DNA of 64,000 bases from Pseudovibrio sp. Tun.PSC04-5.I4. GTDB lineage: Bacteria > Pseudomonadota > Alphaproteobacteria > Rhizobiales > Stappiaceae. The stretch spans positions 1,013,001-1,077,000 of the forward strand of contig NZ_FNLB01000006.1 in the NCBI RefSeq assembly GCF_900104145.1, read 5' to 3'. The notes under the pieces were generated by a model. That model ran no database searches, was not told the DNA's origin, and saw only the letters and a list, made by a program, of their open reading frames with translations. Shown here piece by piece: positions 43,061 through 51,835 of this stretch. Position numbers and translations under genes: made by a program. Within the stretch, counting starts at the first letter, position 1. The number at the start of each line of letters is the position of its first letter.

Positions 43061-44554
43061 TTAACCAGTTTCTACAAGGCGTGGAGCCTGACGAGTATCA
43101 ACATCATCAGACAGATCAGTTAGGGGGGTTGGATAGTCCCCTGTAAAGCAGTGATCGGTGAACTGCGGGTTCTCGTTGTCGCGGCCATTCTCATAGCCCA
43201 TAGCATTATAAACACCGTCAATGCTTAAGAACGCAAGAGAGTCTGCACCAATGTATTTGCGCATGCCTTCAAGGTCATATTTAGCAGCCAGCAGTTTTTC
43301 TCGCACGGGCGTATCAATGCCGTAAAAATCGGAGAACCGGATTGGTGGCGATGCGAGACGGAAGTGAACTTCCTTGGCACCTGCATCGCGGATCATCTGT
43401 ACGATTTTCAAACTTGTTGTACCGCGCACAAGACTGTCATCCACCAGCACAACACGCTTGCCTTCAATCTGAGCCCGGTTGGCAGAGTGCTTCAGTTTGA
43501 CGCCAAGTGTCCGGATATGCTGGGTTGGCTCAATAAAGGTCCGGCCCACATAGTGGTTACGGATGATGCCAAGCTCAAACGGAATACCGCTTTCACGCGC
43601 AAAGCCAAGAGCAGCAGGCACACCAGAATCTGGTATTGGAACCACAACATCGGCTTCTACGGCGCTTTCGCGAGCCAGAACACGGCCAAATTCTTTTCGA
43701 ACGTTATAAACAGAATGACCGTTCAAAATGCTATCTGGACGAGAGAAGTAGATGTACTCAAAGATGTCAGGGCGAGCAGGGCGTTTGCCAAAGGGGAAGT
43801 AGCTCTCAATGCCGCCCGGAGTACAAACAACCACCTCACCATTTTCAACTTCACGAATGAACTTCGCGCCGATGATATCAAGGGCACAGGTCTCAGAAGC
43901 AAAAATTGGCGCACCGTTGAGGTCACCCAGAACCAATGGACGAATGCCAAACGGATCACGCGCACCAATCAGCTTTTTGCGAGTGAGTGCAACGAGCGAG
44001 TAAGCACCTTCCATCTGGCTGATAGCCTCGATGAAGCGGTCAACAATTTTAGGTTCGCGAGAACGGGCAACCAGCTGCAAAACCACTTCACTGTCAGAAG
44101 TAGACTGACAAATGGCGCCATCTTTGATCAGTTGGCGGCGCAAGGTCATTGCGTTTGTGAAGTTACCGTTGTGACAAACAGCAATGCCGCCGCCATCCAA
44201 TTCAGCAAACAAAGGCTGTACATTGCGCAGTGCCGCTTCACCCGTTGTTGAGTAGCGCACATGCCCAATCGCGTAAGGGCCTTTCAGATTGCCAATGGTG
44301 TCCTGATCGGTGAAATGATCACCCACAAGGCCCATATGACGTTCTGAGCGGAACTGATCTCCGTCAAAAGTCACAATGCCCGCAGCTTCCTGCCCTCGGT
44401 GTTGGAGAGCATGAAGACCCAGCGCTGTAACCGTGGCCGCGTCAGAATGGCCGAGAATACCAAATACACCACATTCTTCATGCAGGGTATCGCCGTCAAA
44501 ATCTGCCCGCGCATCTTCTAGGGCGTCAGAATTGTTTGATACACCACTGCTCAT
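43061..44554 (-). CDS. purF: Amidophosphoribosyltransferase
   Basis: First enzyme of purine synthesis: PRPP plus glutamine gives phosphoribosylamine. 497 residues. The catalytic cysteine is Cys28 in LHEECGVFGI, so a propeptide of 27 residues must be removed. The N-terminal nucleophile domain has LQHRGQEAAGI, RYSTTG and CHNGNFTN. The PRPP loop VVLVDDSLVRGTTS is near 375-390. Lies between cvpA and an SDR gene, as in many alphaproteobacteria. Confidence 0.97.
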   Translation of the reverse strand: MSSGVSNNSDALEDARADFDGDTLHEECGVFGILGHSDAATVTALGLHALQHRGQEAAGIVTFDGDQFRSERHMGLVGDHFTDQDTIGNLKGPYAIGHVRYSTTGEAALRNVQPLFAELDGGGIAVCHNGNFTNAMTLRRQLIKDGAICQSTSDSEVVLQLVARSREPKIVDRFIEAISQMEGAYSLVALTRKKLIGARDPFGIRPLVLGDLNGAPIFASETCALDIIGAKFIREVENGEVVVCTPGGIESYFPFGKRPARPDIFEYIYFSRPDSILNGHSVYNVRKEFGRVLARESAVEADVVVPIPDSGVPAALGFARESGIPFELGIIRNHYVGRTFIEPTQHIRTLGVKLKHSANRAQIEGKRVVLVDDSLVRGTTSLKIVQMIRDAGAKEVHFRLASPPIRFSDFYGIDTPVREKLLAAKYDLEGMRKYIGADSLAFLSIDGVYNAMGYENGRDNENPQFTDHCFTGDYPTPLTDLSDDVDTRQAPRLVETG

Positions 44555-44603
44555 GGCATCACTCCTTGGTTCTTACTTGGGCCAATTGCCGAGAATTTAT
44601 ATC

Positions 44604-45230
44604 TTAGTTCCGGCCATTGCCGGATGCGGTTAATTGGTCAATTCCGCGCCGCTCACTTGGGGAGTAGCGGGCTTCTTCGTCACTTGAGGCGTCAGATGGG
44701 CTGCTGGCAGCGCCACTTTGCTTGCGGATCTGATCCAGAATAGCCCGTTCCGGGTCTTCTGGCAGGGCAGCAACAAGGCTTTGTCCGGTACTGACAAGCA
44801 GGTGACGAGACTTAGCTTCCATGATCCAGTTCGGTTGCTTTGGTTCTGGCACGAACCAGTTAAAGAACAGCACAGCAACAACCACAAGCAGGAAGCCACG
44901 TGCTGCGCCAAAAACGAAACCTAATGTACGGTCGAGCGCACCGATGCGGCTATCCAGAACGAAATCTGAGATCCGCATGGTGACGTAGCTCACCACAATC
45001 AAAGTCACTAGGAAAATAGCACCTGCGGCGATCGCTGTCGCCAAGGTGTCATTAGCGACATGCTGAAGCACAAATGGTTTCAGGCTACTGTAGAAATAGA
45101 AAGCGGCGACTGCTGCTGCGACCCAGGATGCAATGGAAAGTACCTCGCGTACAAACCCGCGAATCATTGCGAGGACGCCAGAGAACAACATTACGACGAG
45201 TAGAATTCCGTCTAAGAGTGTGATCGGCAT
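44604..45230 (-). CDS. cvpA: CvpA family inner membrane protein
   Basis: A 208-residue protein with four membrane helices in the first 125 residues (LDGILLVVMLFSGVLAMIRGFVREVLSIASW is the family opening) and a hydrophilic cytoplasmic C-terminal tail rich in Ser, Asp and Glu. CvpA is named for colicin V production but its molecular role is not settled. I start at MPITLLDG (ATG 45230); another ATG four codons earlier sits too close to its purine-rich site. Upstream of purF, the classic cvpA-purF order. Confidence 0.92.
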   Translation of the reverse strand: MPITLLDGILLVVMLFSGVLAMIRGFVREVLSIASWVAAAVAAFYFYSSLKPFVLQHVANDTLATAIAAGAIFLVTLIVVSYVTMRISDFVLDSRIGALDRTLGFVFGAARGFLLVVVAVLFFNWFVPEPKQPNWIMEAKSRHLLVSTGQSLVAALPEDPERAILDQIRKQSGAASSPSDASSDEEARYSPSERRGIDQLTASGNGRN

Positions 45231-45311
45231 CTGTCGACACATGTCCCTTGTTTGACTGGTAGGCCATCTTCACGTGGCACCAACCTGTTAAAATCAGCCT
45301 AGGGTAAACCC

Positions 45312-46715
45312 TTAAGCGTTTTCCGTTTTCTGTGCACTGACAGCAATGGTTGCTATCAGGTCTCCAAGTTCCTCAAGCCCTTTTACCTGGCCGAGCGCTT
45401 TGGAGCCTTCCTTCATATTCCCGTCAGGTATCACTGCCTGACTAAAACCGAGCTTGTGCGCTTCCTTTAATCGGGAAGCGGCCTGCGCTACTGGACGAAC
45501 CGCACCAGACAGACTGATTTCGCCGAAATAGACGCATTCGAGGGGAAGAGCAACCCCACTAAGCGATGAGATCAGGGCTGCCGCCACGGCGAGGTCAGCT
45601 CCTGGCTCGTTAATTCTAAGTCCGCCAGCCACGTTTAAGTAAACATCATGTTGCGCGAACTTAACACCACAACGGGCTTCAAGCACGGCCAAAATCATGG
45701 AGAGGCGCGCGCTATCCCACCCGATCACGGCCCGGCGTGGCGTTCCAAGCGGAGAGGGAGCAACAAGCGCCTGCATCTCTACCAACAAAGGACGGGTGCC
45801 TTCTATCCCAGCAAACACGGCTGAACCTGGAGCCGTAGCACTGCGTTCACTCAAGAATAACGCGCTCGGGTTCTTGACTTCTCGCAGGCCCATATCTGAC
45901 ATTTCAAAGACGCCGATTTCATCGGTTGGTCCAAAACGGTTCTTCACGGCTCGCAAAATTCGGTACTGGTGTGCGCCATCGCCCTCAAAATAGAGCACCG
46001 CATCCACCATGTGTTCCACAACGCGAGGACCGGCGATCTGCCCATCTTTTGTGACGTGGCCAACAAGGACAACAGTGGTTCCGGTTTTTTTAGCAAAGCG
46101 GACCATCGCCTGAGCAGACGCACGTACCTGTGTAACAGTGCCGGGAGGCGAATCCGCCATCTCCGTCCAAAGCGTCTGGATACTGTCGAGGATAACCAGA
46201 TGTGGACGCTCATCCCCTTTTTTGGCCTCAAGCGTTGCCAGAATGTCTTCAACGCTGGTCTCGGCGGCCAGTTGAACCGGAGCATCACGCAAACCAAGGC
46301 GATCAGCGCGCAGGCGAACCTGATCAACTGCTTCCTCGCCAGAGATGTAAATGATGTTGTGGCCCTGATAGGCAAGATGCGCGCTGGCTTGGGTCAAAAG
46401 AGTGGATTTACCGATACCCGGATCCCCACCAACCAAAAGCGCTGAACCCTTCACAAAACCACCACCGGTAACGCGGTCCAGTTCCGCAACACCTGTTACA
46501 ATGCGCGGTGCTTCTTTTGTTTCACCGGAAAGCCCAACAAGAGGAACCACACGTCCCTTTGCGCGGGTCGCAGTTTTCGGACCTGCGCCAATGCCGCTTG
46601 CCTGTTGTTCTTCCTGAATGGTGTTCCATTCGCCACAACCTTCGCAGCGGCCAGCCCATTTGAGTGTGGTTGCCCCACACGTCTGACAGGTAAATGAAAG
46701 GGAGCGTTTCGCCAT
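45312..46715 (-). CDS. radA: DNA repair protein RadA
   Basis: RecA-like helicase that drives branch migration in recombination repair. 467 residues. The N-terminal zinc finger has Cys10, Cys13, Cys24 and Cys27 (CQTCG...CEGCGEW). Walker A GGDPGIGKST lies near 95-105, and the RadA-specific KNRFG motif near 259. The C-terminal Lon-like domain (PSPLGTPRRAVIGWDSARLSMILAVLEARCG) is intact. Lies between alr and cvpA. Confidence 0.96.
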   Translation of the reverse strand: MAKRSLSFTCQTCGATTLKWAGRCEGCGEWNTIQEEQQASGIGAGPKTATRAKGRVVPLVGLSGETKEAPRIVTGVAELDRVTGGGFVKGSALLVGGDPGIGKSTLLTQASAHLAYQGHNIIYISGEEAVDQVRLRADRLGLRDAPVQLAAETSVEDILATLEAKKGDERPHLVILDSIQTLWTEMADSPPGTVTQVRASAQAMVRFAKKTGTTVVLVGHVTKDGQIAGPRVVEHMVDAVLYFEGDGAHQYRILRAVKNRFGPTDEIGVFEMSDMGLREVKNPSALFLSERSATAPGSAVFAGIEGTRPLLVEMQALVAPSPLGTPRRAVIGWDSARLSMILAVLEARCGVKFAQHDVYLNVAGGLRINEPGADLAVAAALISSLSGVALPLECVYFGEISLSGAVRPVAQAASRLKEAHKLGFSQAVIPDGNMKEGSKALGQVKGLEELGDLIATIAVSAQKTENA

Positions 46716-46748
46716 TTTTAATTCAGGATCCTGCCAGTGTTGGTAAGC

Positions 46749-47906
46749 CTAGCTTTTATAGTGGCGTGTATAGCGTGCTCCGAGGCTACACAGCAATTCA
46801 TATGGAATGGTTTGGGCAAAGTTTGCCAGTTCATCCACGCTTACATGTGCCCCCATGACCTCAATGGTGGCTCCGCGTACAAGATGTTCTGTAGGAATGT
46901 CCGTCACATCCACCGCAACCATATCCATGGAAACACGCCCGAACAGAGGAGCGAAATGCCCTCCAATAAACACACGTGCACCGTTTGGGTTAGAATCAGA
47001 GTTCCCCACCAATCGGTGCAAGCCGTCTGCATAACCAATGTTTATGGTCGCAATCCGGCTTTTTCGCGATGTAACGCGAGAAGCCCCATAACCCACAGAA
47101 TCTCCAGATGGGACATCCCTAAGGTTTATGATCTCAGCCCGAATATGCGCAACGGGTAACATTGGATTGGGCGTGTCAGGCGCAGGATTTCCGCCGTAAA
47201 GGGCGATCCCGGGACGAACCAAGTCGAATTGAAACTCCGGTCCCAAGAAAATACCGGCTGAATTGCTTAAGGATTTCCGCGCATCAGGAAACTGTTCGCA
47301 TATGCGCAAAAACCGCTTTAGTTGCTTTCGATTCATTGGATGATCAGGCGTATCAGCACATGCAAGATGGCTCATGACCAGATCGACTGAGATTCCTGTG
47401 AGAGCCCTTGCAGATGCATTGAGTGAAATAGCATCACTGACAGCCATACCAAGGCGGTGCATGCCGGTGTCAAAATGCAAAGCAGCTCCAAGTTGCTGAT
47501 TCTCCGCGCGCGCAAAAGAAGACCAATCGGCAACCTCTTCAAGACTACCTAAAACCGGTTTGAGATTGAAGTCGCGGTAAAGCTGTTCACGGCCATGGAA
47601 AAGGCCATTCAGGATAAAGATCTCCGCGAGGGGCAATTCTGCCCGCAGTTCGATACCTTCCTCAGGAAGAGCAACGAAAAAGACGCGTGCCCCAGCCTCA
47701 AAAAGTGCCCTGCCAGCCTCAGCTGCACCAAGCCCGTATGCACTGGCTTTAACAACAGCTGAACACGTACAACCATCTCCAACCCTGCCGTTGAGGTAAC
47801 ACCAATTTGCCCGCAAAGCAGTCAAGTCAATGGTCAGTTGAGCAGCTCCGCCAGCTATAATGGAAAATCGGTTTGGAGAAGGGGTGGCGGTATGTGTCAC
47901 GTGCAT
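46749..47906 (-). CDS. alr: Alanine racemase
   Basis: PLP enzyme that makes D-alanine for peptidoglycan. 385 residues. The PLP lysine is Lys53 in VVKASAYGLG, where Ser replaces the more usual Asn or Asp of the signature. The second catalytic base is the Tyr of NIGYADGLHR near 285, and VSMDMVAVDVT is conserved. The N-terminal 20 residues before LTIDLTALRAN are an extension. Lies between dnaB and radA. Confidence 0.94.
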   Translation of the reverse strand: MHVTHTATPSPNRFSIIAGGAAQLTIDLTALRANWCYLNGRVGDGCTCSAVVKASAYGLGAAEAGRALFEAGARVFFVALPEEGIELRAELPLAEIFILNGLFHGREQLYRDFNLKPVLGSLEEVADWSSFARAENQQLGAALHFDTGMHRLGMAVSDAISLNASARALTGISVDLVMSHLACADTPDHPMNRKQLKRFLRICEQFPDARKSLSNSAGIFLGPEFQFDLVRPGIALYGGNPAPDTPNPMLPVAHIRAEIINLRDVPSGDSVGYGASRVTSRKSRIATINIGYADGLHRLVGNSDSNPNGARVFIGGHFAPLFGRVSMDMVAVDVTDIPTEHLVRGATIEVMGAHVSVDELANFAQTIPYELLCSLGARYTRHYKS

Positions 47907-48036
47907 GCCTTTAGATTCTTAAGATGCCCGACAGCCTACAGAAGATAGTGGCAATTAAAAAGCAAGACCCGGAGCACTACACAACTGATGCGCGTAACCC
48001 CGGGTCATAAAGCTTATCCAAAAGGATGAACCTGCG

Positions 48037-49524
48037 TTATTCCAACATCCGCTCAGGAACATGAGCGTCATCTGCAAGATCGGAGAAGCGAGTAAACTCG
48101 CCCTGGAACTGAAGATCGACAATACCAGTAGGACCGTGACGCTGCTTGGCGATGATAACTTCCGCCTTGCCGCGTATCTGTTCCATCTGAATTTTCCATT
48201 CTTCGGACTCAGGTGTTCCTTCCTGAGGTTCTTTTTTACCCATGTAGTACTCTTCGCGGTACACAAATAGGATCACATCCGCATCCTGCTCGATCGAGCC
48301 AGATTCACGAAGATCAGACATTTGCGGTCGCTTATCGTCTCGGTTTTCAACCTGACGAGAGAGCTGGGAAAGCGCGATAATCGGAACGTTCAGTTCCTTT
48401 GCCAACGCTTTAAGGTTGGTGGTGATCTCGGTAATTTCCTGTACGCGGTTGCCTTGGTTCTTGTTAGAACCGCTGAGCAGCTGAATATAGTCGACCACGA
48501 GTACGTCCAGCCCCTTTTGTCTCTTCAGCCGGCGGGCTTTGGAAACAAGAGACGCGATGGAAATACCACCAGTTTGATCCACATGCAGTGGAACGTGTTG
48601 CATATGCTGGGTTGCAGCAACAAGTTTTTCAAAATCAGCCTCATTGATGTCGCCGCGGCGAATCTTTGAGGAGGAAATTTCGGTTTGCTCGGAAATAATA
48701 CGCGTCGCAAGCTGCTCGGCGCTCATTTCCAAGGAGAAGAAGCCAACAATGCCGCCGTTTACAGTCCGTAAAGAGCCATCAGGCGCTTCTTCAGTCTGGA
48801 AGTTCTGAGCAATGTTATAGGCGATGTTTGTTGCCAGCGAGGTTTTACCCATCGCAGGACGACCAGCAAGGATAACCAGATCTGAGGACTGTAAGCCCCC
48901 CATCAGTTTATCCAGATCCCGTAGACCGGTTGAAATACCTGAAAGCGCACCTTCTCGTTGGAAAGCTGCCGCCGCCATTTCAATCGTTTGTGTCAGAGCG
49001 CTGCCGAAATCCTGAAACCCACCATCAGACTTACCGGTTTCCGCCAGCTCAAACAGACGACGTTCAGCGTCATCAATCTGGGAGGAGGGTGGCATGTCGA
49101 TCGGCGCGTCATAGGCGATGTTCACCATGTCTTCGCCAATGGTAATCAGGTTACGGCGGGTCGCAAGGTCGAAAATCGTTTTGCCGTAATCCTCTGCATT
49201 GATAACAGAGGTCGCATCGCCAGCAAGACGCAGAAGATATTGAGTTGCAGACAAGTCCGCAATCTTCTCGTCGGCTGGAAAGAATGTTTTGAGCGTAATA
49301 GGCGAGGCAATCTTGCCGGCCTTAATCAACGCTCCGCATTTATCATAGATATCCTTGTGGGGAGCTAAGAAAAAATGGCGTGCTTCTAGGAACTCCGAGA
49401 CACGATAGTAGGTCTCGTTGTTTACCATGATGGCACCAAGAAGCTGGCGCTCTGCTTCGGCATTATGTGGAACCACTCGCATGGTCTCACTAGCCTTCTC
49501 TAATTTTTGGACTGTGCCCTTCAT
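48037..49524 (-). CDS. dnaB: Replicative DNA helicase DnaB
   Basis: Hexameric 5'-3' helicase of the replisome. 495 residues from ATG 49524, preceded by GAGGGG. ATG 49536 and TTG 49548 in the same frame are alternatives that would add 4 or 8 residues. The N-terminal DnaB domain begins RVVPHNAEAERQLLGAI. Walker A AGRPAMGKTSLA is near 213-224, Walker B DVLVVDYIQLL near 320-330, and the C-terminal ESGSIEQDADVI and KQRHGPTG are present. No intein. Follows rplI in the conserved order. Confidence 0.97.
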   Translation of the reverse strand: MKGTVQKLEKASETMRVVPHNAEAERQLLGAIMVNNETYYRVSEFLEARHFFLAPHKDIYDKCGALIKAGKIASPITLKTFFPADEKIADLSATQYLLRLAGDATSVINAEDYGKTIFDLATRRNLITIGEDMVNIAYDAPIDMPPSSQIDDAERRLFELAETGKSDGGFQDFGSALTQTIEMAAAAFQREGALSGISTGLRDLDKLMGGLQSSDLVILAGRPAMGKTSLATNIAYNIAQNFQTEEAPDGSLRTVNGGIVGFFSLEMSAEQLATRIISEQTEISSSKIRRGDINEADFEKLVAATQHMQHVPLHVDQTGGISIASLVSKARRLKRQKGLDVLVVDYIQLLSGSNKNQGNRVQEITEITTNLKALAKELNVPIIALSQLSRQVENRDDKRPQMSDLRESGSIEQDADVILFVYREEYYMGKKEPQEGTPESEEWKIQMEQIRGKAEVIIAKQRHGPTGIVDLQFQGEFTRFSDLADDAHVPERMLE

Positions 49525-49859
49525 TGCGCCCCTCATGCCGCTTGGCAACTTGGTTACAGCTTAAACGCCGGCAGGAAAAGGGGCGGATGGCACCTTAAAC
49601 CCAGTTCTTTAACAAATTAAAATCAGCGGGGAAAATTGCAGGTTGCCAATTGACAGCGGCCACTCTCCAAGCGTGAGGAAAGCTGAGAAATTTTATCTAA
49701 AATCAGCTGTATTCAGCGATTTTCGCTCCAACTACAATTATTAACTATGCGAATCTGGAGGGATAGAATCAAAGGAGTTTCTGCCGATTCTATCAGGGGG
49801 TGCGACAAAAAAAGGCAGGGTCTGAGACCCTGCCTTTTTTAAAGAGAACTGAAAAAAAA
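49525..49859. other. Intergenic region between rplI and dnaB
   Basis: 335 bases with the rplI terminator at its right end and the presumed dnaB promoter. An AT-rich stretch lies at about 49680-49760. No gene seen. Confidence 0.6.
49807..49842 (-). terminator. Rho-independent terminator after rplI
   Basis: AAAGGCAGGGTCT pairs with AGACCCTGCCTTT almost without loop, flanked by A and T runs. Close past the rplI stop on the minus strand, it separates rplI from dnaB. Confidence 0.93.
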
Positions 49860-50465
49860 TTATTCTTCAGTTTTTTCTTCAGTTTCTTCTTCTTCACCTT
49901 CAGCAGCTTCTTCAGAAGCAGCTTCGTCGCCTTCTTCCAACTCTTCGTCTTCGTCGAATTCAAAAGCGTCTGCTTCGCGACCGGTGAGGTCTTCACCAGC
50001 TTGCTGGCGCTGAGCTTCGTCAATAGAACGCGCAACATTGATGGAAACAACAACTTCCACTTCAGGGTGCAGCGTGATGACAACTTCATGCATGCCGATG
50101 GTTTTGATCGGGGAGCGCAAGGTAACCTGGGAACGCAGAGCGGAAAAACCGCCAGCAGTCAGGAGTTCTGAAATGTCGCGTGTTGCAACTGAACCGTAAA
50201 GCTGACCAGTTTCGCCAGCTGCGCGGATAACCGTGAAGGTGTTGCCAGCAAGCTTTTCGCCAACTGCAGCAGCTTCAGATTTGCGCTCAAGGTTACGTGC
50301 TTCAAGCTGTGAACGCTCGTTTTCGAAACGCTCAAGGTTTCCCTTGTTCGCACGAAGAGCTTTGCTCTGTGGCAGAAGGAAGTTACGTGCGTAACCGTCA
50401 CGAACAGTAACGGTGTCGCCCATCTGACCAAGTTTAGCAACGCGTTCTAGAAGGATAATTTTCAT
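49860..50465 (-). CDS. rplI: 50S ribosomal protein L9 with acidic C-terminal tail
   Basis: The 201-residue protein starts with the L9 signature (MKIILLERVAKLGQMGDTVTVRDGYARNFLLPQ), then the long connecting helix and the C-terminal domain to about residue 155. The final 45 residues are almost all Glu, Asp and Ala (DEDEELEEGDEAASEEAAEG), a tail not found in E. coli L9 (149 residues) but seen in several alphaproteobacteria. Separated from rpsR by a terminator hairpin, so it may have its own promoter or depend on read-through. Confidence 0.96.
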   Translation of the reverse strand: MKIILLERVAKLGQMGDTVTVRDGYARNFLLPQSKALRANKGNLERFENERSQLEARNLERKSEAAAVGEKLAGNTFTVIRAAGETGQLYGSVATRDISELLTAGGFSALRSQVTLRSPIKTIGMHEVVITLHPEVEVVVSINVARSIDEAQRQQAGEDLTGREADAFEFDEDEELEEGDEAASEEAAEGEEEETEEKTEE

Positions 50466-50550
50466 GGAGCTTCTCCTATGCTGTCCTGCGATACAATGTG
50501 CCCGCAGTTAGAGAGAGCCGTCGGTATCTTCCGAGCAATCTCTCAACCAG

Positions 50551-50571
50551 GATTCTGGCGACGCCAGAATC
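50551..50571. repeat. Near-perfect 21-base palindrome between rpsR and rplI
   Basis: GATTCTGGCG and CGCCAGAATC flank a single A. It directly adjoins the terminator hairpin to its right, so the minus-strand RNA would carry two stacked hairpins. Protein-binding site or second stem of a compound terminator are both possible. Confidence 0.7.
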
Positions 50572-50573
50572 AC

Positions 50574-50604
50574 AAAAAAGGTCAGGACGCAAAGCATCCT
50601 GACC
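50574..50604 (-). terminator. Rho-independent terminator after rpsR
   Basis: On the minus strand GGTCAGGATGC pairs with GCGTCCTGACC (one U-G) around TTT, followed by six T. It lies between rpsR and rplI and so should limit read-through into rplI. Confidence 0.88.
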
Positions 50605-50617
50605 CAATAACCAAGTC

Positions 50618-50863
50618 TTACTTGATTACGAACGGCAGCAGGCCGAGGAAACGAGCGCGTTTGATGGCACGAGCCAGCTCACGCTGTTTCTTTGCGGAAA
50701 CTGCGGTAATACGGGAAGGAACAATCTTGCCGCGCTCAGAAATGTAGCGCTGCAGAAGACGGATGTCCTTGTAGTCAATCTTCGGAGCATTTGAACCGGA
50801 GAATGGGCATGTTTTACGACGACGGAAAAATGGACGACGTCCTGCAGATGAAGATTCAGACAT
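50618..50863 (-). CDS. rpsR: 30S ribosomal protein S18
   Basis: 81 residues with the family core RRKTCPFSG, IDYKDIRLLQRYISERGKIVPSRIT and KKQRELARAIKRARFLGLLPF. ATG 50863 has GGAG nine bases before it; a TTG two codons earlier is not needed. It follows rpsF by six bases. S18 pairs with S6 on the 30S platform, matching the gene order. Confidence 0.97.
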   Translation of the reverse strand: MSESSSAGRRPFFRRRKTCPFSGSNAPKIDYKDIRLLQRYISERGKIVPSRITAVSAKKQRELARAIKRARFLGLLPFVIK

Positions 50864-50869
50864 GTTCAA

Positions 50870-51322
50870 TTACTCCGCTACTGGTGCTTCGGTACGACGA
50901 GGACCACGATCAGGGCGGTCACCACCACGATCAGGGCGATCGCCGCGATCTGGGCGAGGGCCACGATCAGGACGGTCACCGCGACGACGGTCGTCACGAT
51001 CACGCTTCTGCATCATTGCGGACTGTTCTTCGTCCAGCGCGTCTACACGGATGGTCATGAAACGAAGAACGTCTTCGCTCAGGCCCATCAGACGTTCCAT
51101 TTCAGCAACAGCCGCATGAGGAGCATCTACATTCATAAGAGTGTAGTGAGCCTTACGGTTCTTGTTGATACGGTAAGTCAGGGTGCGCAGACCCCAAGTT
51201 TCGATTTTGCCGACTTTGCCGCCGTTTTCTTCGATAACAGTTTTGTACTGTTCAACGAGGGCTTCAACCTGCTGAGTAGAAATGTCCTGACGTGCCAGGA
51301 ACACGTGCTCATAGAGCGCCAT
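50870..51322 (-). CDS. rpsF: 30S ribosomal protein S6 with repetitive C-terminal tail
   Basis: 150 residues. The folded S6 part is 1-95 (MALYEHVFLARQDISTQQVEAL, YRINKNRKAHYTLMNVDAP). From about 105 on the protein is a repetitive charged tail built of RPDRG-like units (RGDRPDRGPRPDRGDRPDRG) ending in TEAPVAE. The DNA under it is an imperfect short tandem repeat. Tails of this kind are common in alphaproteobacterial S6; E. coli S6 has a glutamate tail instead. First gene of the rpsF-rpsR unit. Confidence 0.96.
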   Translation of the reverse strand: MALYEHVFLARQDISTQQVEALVEQYKTVIEENGGKVGKIETWGLRTLTYRINKNRKAHYTLMNVDAPHAAVAEMERLMGLSEDVLRFMTIRVDALDEEQSAMMQKRDRDDRRRGDRPDRGPRPDRGDRPDRGGDRPDRGPRRTEAPVAE

Positions 51323-51835
51323 GTGGATTACCTTTCTGAGTTATGTCATCCCAGTATCGGCGCAAAGCCCCTTCGTATGGCCCTCAGAAAAAGGCCCAGA
51401 AGATGTTCACACAAGAGCGGAGACACGGGAAGACGGATATCTTTCGACTCCTACAATCCGTAAGGATTGCCCTCCTTTAAGCCTCCAGCCTAATACTGGA
51501 AACGAGAAGCGCTTTATAGCCAATCCCCTGCAAAACACAAGCGGCATCAGCCAAATATACCTTTTTTCCAGGCGTAGTCTTGACATTGCCTCACTGAGAC
51601 GGCTCATGTCGCCCGCAAGAACTAGTCAGGAACGTGGGTAATCCTCGGTTTCTTGGCTGTACTTTGAGGTGGTCGAGAGACTATCCGGAGTGCTACGTAT
51701 TTTGGTGGTGGTCATAATTTGCACGTATTTACTGAATTATTAGCCGCCCCATCTTGGAATATTAAGTGGGCCACCCACCTTAGATAAAACCGGTCCATAT
51801 ATGACGCAACTGGAATGCGACGGAGCAATTTATAG
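51323..51835. other. Divergent promoter region between rpsF and fabD
   Basis: 513 bases without a convincing gene. It must hold the promoter and leader of the rpsF unit (minus) and of fabD (plus). A TTGACA at about 51579 is present on the plus strand but without a good matching -10 box. I could not confirm an S6:S18 autoregulatory leader. Confidence 0.6.

Noticed and set aside
43364..44251. Long plus-strand frame (295 codons) across purF
   Set aside because: Antisense shadow of purF, which is complete and conserved.
51323..51835. S6:S18 autoregulatory leader RNA upstream of rpsF
   Set aside because: Expected in some bacteria, but I could not find a convincing conserved stem-loop by eye.
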